A stretch of DNA of 64,000 nucleotides from Hymenobacter negativus (GTDB lineage: Bacteria > Bacteroidota > Bacteroidia > Cytophagales > Hymenobacteraceae). The DNA is taken from the NCBI RefSeq assembly GCF_017571495.1, contig NZ_JAGETZ010000012.1:124001-188000 (forward strand), given 5' to 3'. Under the pieces are notes generated by a model that saw only the letters and a list, made by a program, of their open reading frames with translations, was not told the DNA's origin and made no database searches. The position numbers and the translations under genes were made by a program. The stretch's first letter is position 1. Each line of letters starts with the position of its first letter. Shown here piece by piece: positions 49,290 through 57,450 of this stretch.

Positions 49290-50180
49290 ATGAATTCCGC
49301 CAAATCCGTCATCTTTCCCGGGCAGGGTAGCCAGTTTCCCGGCATGGCCCGCGAGCTGTTCGACCAAAACCTCGACGCCCGCGCCTTGCTCACCCGGGCC
49401 AACGATATCCTCGGCTTTAGCCTGACTGATATCATGTTCAGCGGCACCGACGAGGACCTGCGCCGCACCGACGTGACGCAGCCTGCCATCTTCGTGCACT
49501 CGGTGGCGCAGTTTGCAGCCCAGCCGGGCTTTGAGCCTGCCAGTACAGCCGGGCATTCGCTGGGCGAGTTTTCGGCCCTGGTGGCGGCGGGCGTAATGAA
49601 GTTTGAAGACGCACTGCCGCTGGTAGCCCGCCGTGCCCAGGCCATGCAGGCCGCCTGCGAAGAGCAGCCCGGCACGATGGCCGCCATCCTTGGCCTCGAG
49701 GATGCTACTGTGGAGCGCATCTGCCAGGAAATTACAGAAGGCGGCAATGTGGTAGTCGCGGCCAATTATAACTGTCCCGGTCAGCTCGTGATTTCGGGCT
49801 CGGCTGAAGGCGTGGCGCAGGCCTGCGAAGCCCTGAAAGCTGCCGGTGCCAAGCGTGCTCTGCCGCTGCCGGTGGGTGGCGCCTTCCACTCCCCACTGAT
49901 GCAAAGCGCTGCCGCCGCCCTGGCCGAGGCCATCGAGAAAACGACTTTCAGCCCTGCCCGCTGCCCGGTGTACCAGAACGTAGACGGCCTGCCCCACACC
50001 GACCCCGCTGAAATCAAAGCCAACCTGCTGGCCCAGCTCACGGCCCCCGTACGTTGGACCCAACTCGTACAACATATGGCCGCCGATGGCGCTACCGACT
50101 TCGTGGAATGTGGTCCCGGCAAAGTATTGCAAGGCCTAGTGAAGAAAATAGTGCCCGCGGCCACCGTTGGCAGCTTCTAG
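49290..50180 (+). CDS. fabD: ACP S-malonyltransferase
   Basis: 296 aa. Moves malonyl from CoA to acyl carrier protein, the entry to fatty-acid elongation. Opening VIFPGQGSQFPGMARELF; nucleophile Ser90 in GHSLGEFSALVAAG; catalytic His200 in GGAFHSPLM; late GPGKVLQGLVKKI. Full family length. Not in a fab cluster here. It ends in a strong terminator 31 bp downstream. Confidence 0.97.
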   Translation: MNSAKSVIFPGQGSQFPGMARELFDQNLDARALLTRANDILGFSLTDIMFSGTDEDLRRTDVTQPAIFVHSVAQFAAQPGFEPASTAGHSLGEFSALVAAGVMKFEDALPLVARRAQAMQAACEEQPGTMAAILGLEDATVERICQEITEGGNVVVAANYNCPGQLVISGSAEGVAQACEALKAAGAKRALPLPVGGAFHSPLMQSAAAALAEAIEKTTFSPARCPVYQNVDGLPHTDPAEIKANLLAQLTAPVRWTQLVQHMAADGATDFVECGPGKVLQGLVKKIVPAATVGSF

Positions 50181-50210
50181 GAGAAAGCCTTATTCTTAGC
50201 AGCGCAAAAA

Positions 50211-50240
50211 AAACGTCCTGCAGTGCGCTGCAGGACGTTT
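50211..50240 (+). terminator. Terminator after fabD
   Basis: 13-bp perfect stem (50211-50223 with 50228-50240), TGCG loop, A run before and TTT at its end. Confidence 0.85.
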
Positions 50241-50254
50241 GACTTATCACCCCT

Positions 50255-51562
50255 ATGGCCTTTGCTGATTCGCCTGTTTCTGCAGCTCCGGCTCGGCGCT
50301 ATCAGCTGCTTTTTGCAGGAATACTAGTAATGGCGGGCCTGTTGCAGCTGGCGCTGTATGGCTACGCCACTATGCCCGGCCTGGCAGGCACCAGCGACTC
50401 CCGCCTGTACCTGCACGCCGCCCAGACGCTGCGCGACACCGGCCAGCTACTCAACCCCGACGGAACTCCGTACCGCTATTGGCCACCGCTGTACCCCGTG
50501 CTGTTGCGGTACTGCGGCTCGTTGGCGGGCATTCGAGTACTGCACGGTAGCTGCCTGTTGGGCAGCCTGATGCTGTGGAGCTGGCTGGGCCGGCAACTGC
50601 TGCCAACAGGGCGGGCGCTGGTGCTGCCAGTTCTGCTGGCGCTCAGCACCCCCTGGCTACTAGTAAGCAAGTTTGTGTGGTCGGAAAGTCTATTTATCCT
50701 GTTGTTCGCCACTTATTCAGTCGCGCTGTTTCAATGGCTGCGCACAGGCAGATGGATGTGGTGGCTGGCCGCGACCATCACGGGCTTTTTAATGCCGCTG
50801 GAGCGCACCTTGGGGCTTTTCCTGCTGGCAGGAGCAGGGGTCGGGCTGGTGCTCGGCGAGTGGCGGCACTGGCTGCCGAATCGACGCTGGTTGGGGCTGG
50901 GGTTGCACCTCCTGCTGAGCACTGCTGGGGGCGTGTGGTGGCAGTGGTATGCGCTGCATGCCGGGCCGAGCCGCTACCATCCGAGCCGGGGCTGGAGCCA
51001 GCTGCTCAGCTCGGGCGCTGATTACGGGTTTGTGCTGGGGCGCTGGCTCCTGCTGCTGCCAGCGTCGGGCCGCGCTCTGCTGCCGGATGGGCTATGGGCC
51101 GCTGTGCTGCTGGCGCTGTTCTGGTGGCTGTGGCCCCGGCCCAGTGCCGTACCACAGCGTGAGGCCTCGCCAGTTGGGTTTACGGCGGTGGTTACGTCCG
51201 CTAGTAGGCCTTTGCTAATTTTCAGCCGCACAATAGTGCTGCGGATGTTGTGGGGTGCGTGCGCCATGCTAGTGCTGCTGGTGGCGGCCCTGACCGTTTT
51301 TGCCCAAAGCGCCGCTGGTATTCACGATGCGGAGCGCTATGCCAGCGTGCTGGCCGGGCCGATATTGCTGCTCGTGCTGGCAGCTTGGCCGGCGCAGTTG
51401 CCACGTTGGCTAAATATGGTGGCAGTAGCGACCATGCTGGTTTTTGCAGTGGTCAGGGTTGGGCATGTTGCGCGTGACTTGCGCCGGGTGCCGCCACTTG
51501 CACTGACCTCATTCCTTGGCCCAGAGCCGGACGGGCAGCACGTCGGGGCAGCGAGCGAGTAG
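50255..51562 (+). CDS. Polytopic membrane protein, GT39-like (GT-C) glycosyltransferase
   Basis: 435 aa, about ten membrane segments. The first extracytoplasmic loop carries GTSDSRLYLHAAQTLRDTGQ, in which the Asp of a (G)xSDxxxY motif matches the catalytic loop of GT-C/ArnT-PMT enzymes, and PYRYWPPLYPVLL matches the second conserved part. The C-terminal third has fewer features. It probably transfers a sugar from a polyprenyl-phosphate donor. Its 3' end overlaps the convergent folK by 54 bp. Confidence 0.7.
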   Translation: MAFADSPVSAAPARRYQLLFAGILVMAGLLQLALYGYATMPGLAGTSDSRLYLHAAQTLRDTGQLLNPDGTPYRYWPPLYPVLLRYCGSLAGIRVLHGSCLLGSLMLWSWLGRQLLPTGRALVLPVLLALSTPWLLVSKFVWSESLFILLFATYSVALFQWLRTGRWMWWLAATITGFLMPLERTLGLFLLAGAGVGLVLGEWRHWLPNRRWLGLGLHLLLSTAGGVWWQWYALHAGPSRYHPSRGWSQLLSSGADYGFVLGRWLLLLPASGRALLPDGLWAAVLLALFWWLWPRPSAVPQREASPVGFTAVVTSASRPLLIFSRTIVLRMLWGACAMLVLLVAALTVFAQSAAGIHDAERYASVLAGPILLLVLAAWPAQLPRWLNMVAVATMLVFAVVRVGHVARDLRRVPPLALTSFLGPEPDGQHVGAASE

Positions 51563-52027
51563 CGCATCAATTGTTTCGTTAAGCTGAGGATGCACCAACG
51601 CGCCGGCAATTTCAGCCAACGGCACCAATGCAAACCGCCGCTCCGCCAGCCGTGGGTGCGGCACGGCTAAATCGGGGGTGGCGATGATTTCAGTGCCAAA
51701 CAACAGGATGTCAACGTCCAAGGTGCGGCTGCCCCAACGTTCCTGGCGCTCACGACCAGCAGCTTGCTCAGTAGTCAGGCACACGGCCAGTAGGTCCTCC
51801 GCCGATAACTGCGTCTGCACGGCCAGGGCTTGGTTCAGGTAAGCTGGCTGGTCCTCCCGGCCCCAGGCTGCTGTTTCGTAGATGGCGGATGCCGCTACAA
51901 TTTCGCCCGCCTTGGCTGTTAGTCGGCTACGGGCTGCCGATAACAAGTCGGCACGGTCCCCCATGTTTGAGCCCAGCAGCAAATAAGCCACCGTAGCCGC
52001 AGTGGGCGGTCCACTTCCCACGCTCAT
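51509..52027 (-). CDS. folK: 2-amino-4-hydroxy-6-hydroxymethyldihydropteridine diphosphokinase
   Basis: 172 aa. Folate synthesis: transfers pyrophosphate from ATP to hydroxymethyl-dihydropterin. Family motifs in order: YLLLGSNMGDRADLL, YETAAWGREDQPAYLNQA, ERWGSRTLDVDILLFG (the DVDILL metal site), LAVPHPRLAERRFALVPLAEI. Start ATG overlaps the stop of the hydrolase gene (ATGA at 52027-52024), so the two are translationally coupled. The last 54 bp overlap the convergent membrane-protein gene. Confidence 0.95.
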   Translation of the reverse strand: MSVGSGPPTAATVAYLLLGSNMGDRADLLSAARSRLTAKAGEIVAASAIYETAAWGREDQPAYLNQALAVQTQLSAEDLLAVCLTTEQAAGRERQERWGSRTLDVDILLFGTEIIATPDLAVPHPRLAERRFALVPLAEIAGALVHPQLNETIDALLARCPDVLPVRLWAKE

Positions 52028-52884
52028 AGCTGGCGCTTAAAAAAGGCTGCCGTGGCCTCGGCAATGTGTTGGGCAGTAGTGGGCAACTCAACATTGGTCC
52101 AAGGATGGGCGCCGCCAAACATGTGCGTTGCGCCGGGGACCAGTAGCAGCTCCGCGTCGGGCTTGAGCTCCTGCAGCTTGTGAGCGGCGGCTACATTCAC
52201 GGTTTCGTCCCCGTCGCCGTGAATGATGAGCAGCGGCTGTTTCAGCTTGCGGCGCACGTTGTGCGAAATGTCGAGGCGCGGGCGGTTGGCGTGGTAATTC
52301 TCTACAATTTGGTAGTGCATGGGCAGTTCCACACCGGTGCGCATGTTGGGCACGTGCAGCACCCCAGTGCGTTCCCACTCATCAAACACGGCCTGTGGCC
52401 ACTGCGGATGGATTTCGGCAATGGCCGCCCAGGTCGTCAGGGCCCGCACACGCCGGTCCTCGGCCGCTTTCAGCAGCACCAGCCCACCGCCCCGGCTGTG
52501 GCCAACGAGAAACAAGCCGTTCAAATCCATTTCAGTGGCAGGCACTGGCGTGGCACCGTCGGTAAAAAGCGCATCGATTACCTGGCCGATATCATCGAGC
52601 TCAATGCTGAAATTATTGCGCCCGAACGCGTCTAAATCCTCCAAATCGCCGGTGCCGCCCACCACCAGGCCATTATGCGACAGGTTCAGCTTCACAAATA
52701 CGAAGCCCTGCTCCGCGAAGAAATCAGCCACCAATGGGAAGTGTCCCCAGTCTTTAAAGCCCTTAAAGCCATGCACAAACAGCAGCACGGGTTTGGCCTG
52801 GCTGGTGGGCTGGTACGTGGCATCGGCTTCGAAGGAGCGGCCGTGGCCGTTGCCGGTTAGCAAAAAAGAGGTGCGGGTAAGCAT
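52024..52884 (-). CDS. Alpha/beta hydrolase (dienelactone hydrolase/acyl-peptidase-like)
   Basis: 286 aa from the ATG at 52884 (MLTRTSFLLTGNGHGRSFEAD). Oxyanion region VLLFVHGFKGFKDWG; nucleophile elbow LFLVGHSRGGGLVL; acid in LLIIHGDGDETVN; late His in PGATHMFGGAHPW. Cytoplasmic serine hydrolase, substrate unknown. Longer in-frame reading is rejected because it would overlap the divergent polyprenyl synthase gene. The box TACCTTCG lies 5 nt before the ATG. It is overlapped by folK by 4 nt. Confidence 0.88.
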   Translation of the reverse strand: MLTRTSFLLTGNGHGRSFEADATYQPTSQAKPVLLFVHGFKGFKDWGHFPLVADFFAEQGFVFVKLNLSHNGLVVGGTGDLEDLDAFGRNNFSIELDDIGQVIDALFTDGATPVPATEMDLNGLFLVGHSRGGGLVLLKAAEDRRVRALTTWAAIAEIHPQWPQAVFDEWERTGVLHVPNMRTGVELPMHYQIVENYHANRPRLDISHNVRRKLKQPLLIIHGDGDETVNVAAAHKLQELKPDAELLLVPGATHMFGGAHPWTNVELPTTAQHIAEATAAFFKRQL

Positions 52885-52889
52885 GCTGG

Positions 52890-52897
52890 CGAAGGTA
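52890..52897 (-). promoter_or_regulatory. -7-like box TACCTTCG of hydrolase-folK unit
   Basis: One change from TAnnTTTG, 5 nt before the ATG at 52884; the mRNA would be close to leaderless. A TTG lies 14 nt upstream (52914-52912). Confidence 0.4.
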
Positions 52898-53008
52898 GGG
52901 GCAGGGCCCGCCAAAGCAGCGCGGCCGGGGGTATAATTAAAAAGGAAGGCGAAAGGTTGAGCCGGGAAGTACACCTCTGCGCCGTTCTGCCGTATCATTG
53001 CCGCCACA

Positions 53009-54016
53009 ATGCCCCAACCATCCACTTTCTCCCTCGACCAGATTCAGGCCCCCATCGCGGCCGAAATGACCGAGTTTGAGCACAAGTTTCGCCAGTCGAT
53101 GCGCACGAAAGTGCTGCTGCTCGACAAGATAATGGGTTACATCGTGAAGCGCAAGGGCAAGCAAATCCGGCCCATGTTCGTGTTTCTCACGGCCCGTGCC
53201 ACCCGCCTCGAACCCGCCACCGGCGACCCGCTGCCCGATGCTTGCTTCCGCGGCGCGGCCCTCATCGAGCTGTTGCACACCGCTACCCTCGTGCACGACG
53301 ACGTGGTGGACGAAAGCAATTACCGCCGCGGCTTCTTTTCCATCAATGCACTCTGGAAAAATAAAATTGCCGTGTTGGTCGGCGATTACCTGCTGTCGCG
53401 GGGCCTGCTATTGGCCCTCGAAAACGACGATTTCGACCTGCTGAAAATCGTGAGCAACGCCGTGCGCGAGCTAAGCGAAGGCGAATTGCTGCAAATCGAA
53501 AAGGCCCGCAAGCTGGACATCACCGAAGACGTTTATTTCGACATCATCCGGCAGAAAACAGCGTCGCTAATTGCGTCCTGCACGGCCGTGGGCGCGGCCT
53601 CCGTGGGGGCCGATAAAGAAGCCATTGAGCGGGCTCGCTTATTTGGTGAAAAGGTCGGAATTGCCTTTCAAATCAAGGACGACTTATTCGACTACGGTAC
53701 CGCCGAAATCGGCAAGCCGGTAGGCATCGATATTAAGGAGAAGAAGATGACCCTGCCGCTTATTTATGCCCTCCAGCAGGCTTCCTGGCTGGAAAAGCGC
53801 AAGGTTATTTTCAACGTAAAAAACAACGAAGGCCACCGCGACCGGGTGCAGCAGGTAATTGAATTCGTGAAAAAATCGGGTGGTTTGGATTACGCCATTC
53901 AAACCATGAAACGCTACCGCGATGAGGCACTGGCCATCCTGCACACCTTCCCGGAGTCGCCCAGCCGCACGTCGTTGGAGCAGCTGATTAATTATACGAT
54001 TGAGCGGGAAAAATAA
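53009..54016 (+). CDS. Polyprenyl diphosphate synthase (trans-isoprenyl)
   Basis: 335 aa. Condenses isopentenyl diphosphate units to a long-chain prenyl diphosphate, the side chain of menaquinone. Motifs: KRKGKQIRPMFVFL, first Asp-rich HDDVVDESNYRRG, LLSRGLLLALEN, KTASLIASC, second Asp-rich IKDDLFDYG. Full length for octaprenyl/heptaprenyl synthases of Bacteroidota; chain length cannot be fixed from motifs. Own terminator within a nested palindrome. Confidence 0.93.
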   Translation: MPQPSTFSLDQIQAPIAAEMTEFEHKFRQSMRTKVLLLDKIMGYIVKRKGKQIRPMFVFLTARATRLEPATGDPLPDACFRGAALIELLHTATLVHDDVVDESNYRRGFFSINALWKNKIAVLVGDYLLSRGLLLALENDDFDLLKIVSNAVRELSEGELLQIEKARKLDITEDVYFDIIRQKTASLIASCTAVGAASVGADKEAIERARLFGEKVGIAFQIKDDLFDYGTAEIGKPVGIDIKEKKMTLPLIYALQQASWLEKRKVIFNVKNNEGHRDRVQQVIEFVKKSGGLDYAIQTMKRYRDEALAILHTFPESPSRTSLEQLINYTIEREK

Positions 54017-54177
54017 ACCACAAATTCAGACGGATTTCACGGATTTTGTGGACGACGAGCTTACTCACTCACGATGAAAAAAGGCCACTCATTGAGTGGC
54101 CTTTTGTTTTATCATACATGCAGATTTACCCATTCACAAAATCCGTGAAATCCGAAAAAACCGTCTGAATCCGTGGT
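54017..54177. repeat. Nested inverted repeat enclosing a terminator
   Basis: Outer arms 54017-54050 and 54135-54177 pair over ACCAC, ATTCAGACGG and ATTTCACGGATTTTGTG with small gaps. Inside, 54079-54105 forms a classic hairpin with GGCCACTCA/TGAGTGGCC and a T tract on either side. It fills the convergent gap between the prenyl synthase and zinc-ribbon genes exactly, touching both stops. Confidence 0.85.
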
Positions 54178-54474
54178 CTACTCGGCTACCTGGTAGCTCA
54201 CTTCCTTGGCATCACTCACCTTGAAGGTCACGCCGTCGAAGGAGCTATCGACTTCGAGGGAGTGGGTCATTTCACAGCCGGGGCACTTTATTTCTTCAAT
54301 CTCGTGGTTGTCGGCGTGTTCGGGCGAGTCGGCTTGGTCGTTGGGGGCCGGCACGCCGATGAGGTCGGTAAAGACTTCAGTATGGCAGTGCTCGCACTCA
54401 AACTTGAGGCCGACGGCCCGGCCTTGCAGGTCGGCGAGCGGAGCGGGTGAGCTGGGGTTTTGCTGAATCCACAT
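54178..54474 (-). CDS. Small zinc-ribbon-like protein, unknown
   Basis: 98 aa from ATG 54474 (MWIQQNPSSPAPLADLQG). Four cysteines in two pairs, CEHCH (about 30-34) and CPGCEM (about 64-69), are spaced as a zinc ribbon. Acidic between and after. No partner or function recognised. A longer start at 54516 would add 14 residues without conserved features. Confidence 0.7.
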   Translation of the reverse strand: MWIQQNPSSPAPLADLQGRAVGLKFECEHCHTEVFTDLIGVPAPNDQADSPEHADNHEIEEIKCPGCEMTHSLEVDSSFDGVTFKVSDAKEVSYQVAE

Positions 54475-54612
54475 AGAGGGAGGGGTATTTGGAGTGAAAG
54501 AGAAGCGGTGGGCCAAGGCCTGTCCGGGTTTACGGAGCTGGTTTGAAAAAAGATGAGTTGGCGTCGATTGCAGATTATTTTTGGTAGTCGCATCCGCTTG
54601 CGGCTCCGCAAG

Positions 54613-56016
54613 ATGAATGACCCCCTAGCTGCTGCTAAAGCCCCATTTGTGCTGCCAAAGATGCCGCGCTGGCGCTCCCTGCTGCGTTCATTTGCCTTAG
54701 CAAAGGACCCACTACCGGTGCTGAACCAGATACTGACCCACCACGGCGACACCGTGCAGGTGTTCATCGGTGGGGTAGAAAAAAGCATTCTCACCCGCGA
54801 CCCCGGCCTCACGCAGCATATTCTCCAGAAAAACCATCGCAACTATGCCAAATCGAAGTTTACACAAGGTTTCTCGCGCTACATTGGCCACGGCCTGCTC
54901 ACCAATGAGGGACCCGATTGGCTGCGCCAGCGTCGGCTTATTCAGCCCGGTTTTCATCGGCAGCGGGTGGCAGGCCTCACGGGCCTGATGCAGGAAATAA
55001 CAGCCGAAACGCTGGCCCCTGTTGTGGCCAAAGCGGCTGACGCGGGCGGTGCGGCCACCGTGGATGTGCACGAACTGATGACGCGCCTCACGTTTCGCAT
55101 CATTGCCCGCTCGGTGTTCAGTACCAACTTCCCGGAGGCAGAGCTGGACCGGCTAGCGGGGCTCATCACCGAGATACAGGCGTTTTTTGTGCGCTCAATC
55201 CGGCAGCCTTACCTAAGGCTTTGGTTTCAACTGAAAGGACGGTTCAAGTACCACGATGCGCTGGCTGCTGAGTTGCGCACACTGTTGGGTGACCTCATTG
55301 CTCAGCGCCAAAAGGCTAATGCCCAACCCGGTGCCACCCCACCCGACGACCTGCTGCAAATGCTGCTCGATGTGCGCTACGAGGATACCGGTGAAGCTAT
55401 GAGCCCTGACCGGCTTATCGACGAATCCCTCATTCTGCTGGTGGCCGGCCACGAAACCAGCGCCAATGCCCTCACTTGGCTCACCTACCTGCTGGCCCAT
55501 CACCCGGCCGAGGCGGTGGCCATTCAACAGGAAATGACGGGCGTGCTGGCTGGCCGCACGCCTGCTTTCGAGGATTTGCCGCGCCTCGGTAAGGCACTGC
55601 ATGCCGTGCAGGAAACCATGCGCCGCTACCCGCCCGCCTGGATGGTGGACCGCGTAGCGCTAGCCGATGACGAGTACAACGGACTTCGCATCCCCAAAGG
55701 CACATTGTTTTCGCTCTATTTCCACGGCCTGCACCACGACGCCAAATACTGGCCCGAGCCCGAGGAATTCCGTCCTACACGCTTTGCACCGGGCCAGGAG
55801 CGCCCAGTGCAGGCCAACACCTATGTACCCTTTGGAGGCGGACCGCGCCTGTGCATCGGCATGCAGTTCGCCCTCACCGAAATGCAGCTGGTGACGCTGG
55901 AGCTGCTCCGGCAATTCGATATACAATGGGTGCCGGGCCAATTGCCCGTAACCATGCAGCCGCTCATTACCCTCCGGCCAAAACAGGACTTCCGGGTAAA
56001 GCTGCGGCTCCGTTAG
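54613..56016 (+). CDS. Cytochrome P450
   Basis: 467 aa from ATG 54613; a start at 54553 would add a basic extension. Elements: I-helix oxygen-binding AGHETSANALTWLTYLL, K-helix ETMRR, meander FRPTRFAPGQ, haem loop FGGGPRLCIGMQFA with axial Cys414. Soluble, no membrane anchor. The sequence resembles the CYP102/CYP4-like bacterial P450s, some of which hydroxylate carotenoids or fatty acids; which substrate applies is not visible and no reductase or carotenoid gene lies next to it. Confidence 0.93.
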   Translation: MNDPLAAAKAPFVLPKMPRWRSLLRSFALAKDPLPVLNQILTHHGDTVQVFIGGVEKSILTRDPGLTQHILQKNHRNYAKSKFTQGFSRYIGHGLLTNEGPDWLRQRRLIQPGFHRQRVAGLTGLMQEITAETLAPVVAKAADAGGAATVDVHELMTRLTFRIIARSVFSTNFPEAELDRLAGLITEIQAFFVRSIRQPYLRLWFQLKGRFKYHDALAAELRTLLGDLIAQRQKANAQPGATPPDDLLQMLLDVRYEDTGEAMSPDRLIDESLILLVAGHETSANALTWLTYLLAHHPAEAVAIQQEMTGVLAGRTPAFEDLPRLGKALHAVQETMRRYPPAWMVDRVALADDEYNGLRIPKGTLFSLYFHGLHHDAKYWPEPEEFRPTRFAPGQERPVQANTYVPFGGGPRLCIGMQFALTEMQLVTLELLRQFDIQWVPGQLPVTMQPLITLRPKQDFRVKLRLR

Positions 56017-56022
56017 CTTCGA

Positions 56023-56096
56023 GTACCCCAAATTTCCACTTGGGCCCGCGTGAGAATTGCTTACTCAGTACGGACCCAAGTGGAAATTCGGGGTAC
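56023..56096. terminator. Convergent hairpin after P450
   Basis: 26-nt arms 56023-56048 and 56071-56096 (24 of 26 pair by eye) flank a 22-nt loop, between the convergent P450 and stress-protein genes. Confidence 0.7.
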
Positions 56097-56109
56097 CTGA
56101 ACCGGATAG

Positions 56110-56982
56110 TTACGCCAGGTGATAGGTTAGTACTGGTGGAAAGGCGTGGGTGGCCACCGTTTCGGCAATGCTGGTGTTGAAATAGCGGCTGAGGCCGGAG
56201 CGGGCGTGTGTCGGAACTACGACCAAGTCAGCATTCACCTGCTTGGCAAAGTGCTCGATGCCAGCGCTGGTGCTGCTGGCCGAAATAGAGCTGGTTTGGA
56301 AATTAATTAGCTGAGCGCGTTGCGCAAAGGCCTGCTCGTGCTGCTGAGTGGCCTGGGTTTCGGCTCCATCAGTTACGTGTAGCAAGTGCACGGTGGCATT
56401 TGGGAAAGCGGCCTGCACCTGCTGCAGACCGGCGATGGCACCGGTAGCCTCCTCCGTAAAATCGGAGGGGAACACGATGTTGCGCACTTCAAACTGGGCT
56501 TGCTGGTGCTTCACCGTCAGCACCGGCACATTGGCCAGGCGAATGAGCCGCTCAGTGTTCGAGCCTACGAAGAAGTTTTCCATAGCACCGTGGCCCTGCG
56601 CGCCCATCACCACAAGGTCGGAGCCGTGGCGCTCGATGGCCTTCAGAATACCGTCGCCAATGCGGCCGACCTCCACGCCATCTTCCACCGGCACACCCGG
56701 GGCCAGGCTTTCGGCTTCGGCGCGCAGGGTGTGCAGCCGGCGCTTGGTCACCTCCATTAGCTTCACAATGAAAATCTGGTCGATGCCGCCATTGCTGTTG
56801 GGAAGCTCATTGCCGTTTACCGGCCCGCCATAGGCGCTGAAATTGGCCGTGGAGGCTTCGGGAGCTTCCAGTACGTGCAGCAGCGTAACGCTACCGCCCG
56901 TCTGCTTGGCTACTTGCAAGGCTACTTCAAAAGCGTAGTGCGACTCGGCCGAAAAATCGGTGGGAACAAGAATGCTTTTCAT
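56110..56982 (-). CDS. Universal stress protein with two UspA domains
   Basis: 290 aa. Domain 1 (1-145) starts KSILVPTDFSAESHYAFEVAL and has the nucleotide-loop DLVVMGAQGHGAMENFFVGSNTERLIR (G-2x-G-9x-G(S/T)). Domain 2 (150-290) starts RNIVFPSDFTEEATGAI and ends DLVVVPTHARSGLSRYF with a weaker loop lacking the full glycine set. Binds ATP at domain 1; typically induced by starvation, low oxygen or redox stress. Its single-gene setting gives no further hint. Confidence 0.92.
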   Translation of the reverse strand: MKSILVPTDFSAESHYAFEVALQVAKQTGGSVTLLHVLEAPEASTANFSAYGGPVNGNELPNSNGGIDQIFIVKLMEVTKRRLHTLRAEAESLAPGVPVEDGVEVGRIGDGILKAIERHGSDLVVMGAQGHGAMENFFVGSNTERLIRLANVPVLTVKHQQAQFEVRNIVFPSDFTEEATGAIAGLQQVQAAFPNATVHLLHVTDGAETQATQQHEQAFAQRAQLINFQTSSISASSTSAGIEHFAKQVNADLVVVPTHARSGLSRYFNTSIAETVATHAFPPVLTYHLA

Positions 56983-57375
56983 GGAAAAAGAAAGAGGGTG
57001 ATAAGGAGAAAAACAGCTTTAGCTGAAGCTGTATAAGTGCTTACGTAGAACTGCTGCTTAGGTAGATAAGCCAATAAGCAGTGCTTTTCCCTCTTTCATC
57101 CAGCCTTCACCTTATGCCGCTGCATTGCTGGCTAGGCCACTTCACACTCCAGATAATAACAGATTTTACACAGTGCATTAGCGGTGCTGGGAGGTAGATA
57201 TTAGGCCTGCGGCGAAGATTTTACCTAACATGGAAAACCTAATCTTAGCCCTCGAAACCAAATCCTATCCAACCAAACGCCGCAAGCAATAGCACCGCGC
57301 AGCAGTAATGGCTATAGCGGTATGCGGTATTCCAGTTAGGGGTGTTCGCCAGTCGGACGGTTGCTACGTTAAGAT
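56983..57375. other. Intergenic region, no feature recognised
   Basis: About 390 bp before the next hairpin. It holds the promoter region of the stress protein and a short CAGCTTTAGCTGAAGCTG palindrome at 57013-57030. No ORF or RNA gene recognised. Confidence 0.45.
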
Positions 57376-57421
57376 GGAAGCCGCTGGAGCCAGCCAGACT
57401 TTGGCTGTTCCAACGGCTTCC
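57376..57421 (-). terminator. Hairpin after T9SS cargo gene
   Basis: GGAAGCCGCTGGA (57376-57388) pairs with 57409-57421 with one wobble; further complementarity lies inside. It is 30 bp beyond the stop of the minus-strand gene. Confidence 0.6.
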
Positions 57422-57450
57422 GGTGAAACCCAGGTTTGAGTAACTGGCTC

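Noticed and set aside
53009..53025. Upstream start (53025) for the hydrolase at 52884
   Set aside because: It would overlap the divergent prenyl synthase start; the residues before the internal Met show no conserved feature.
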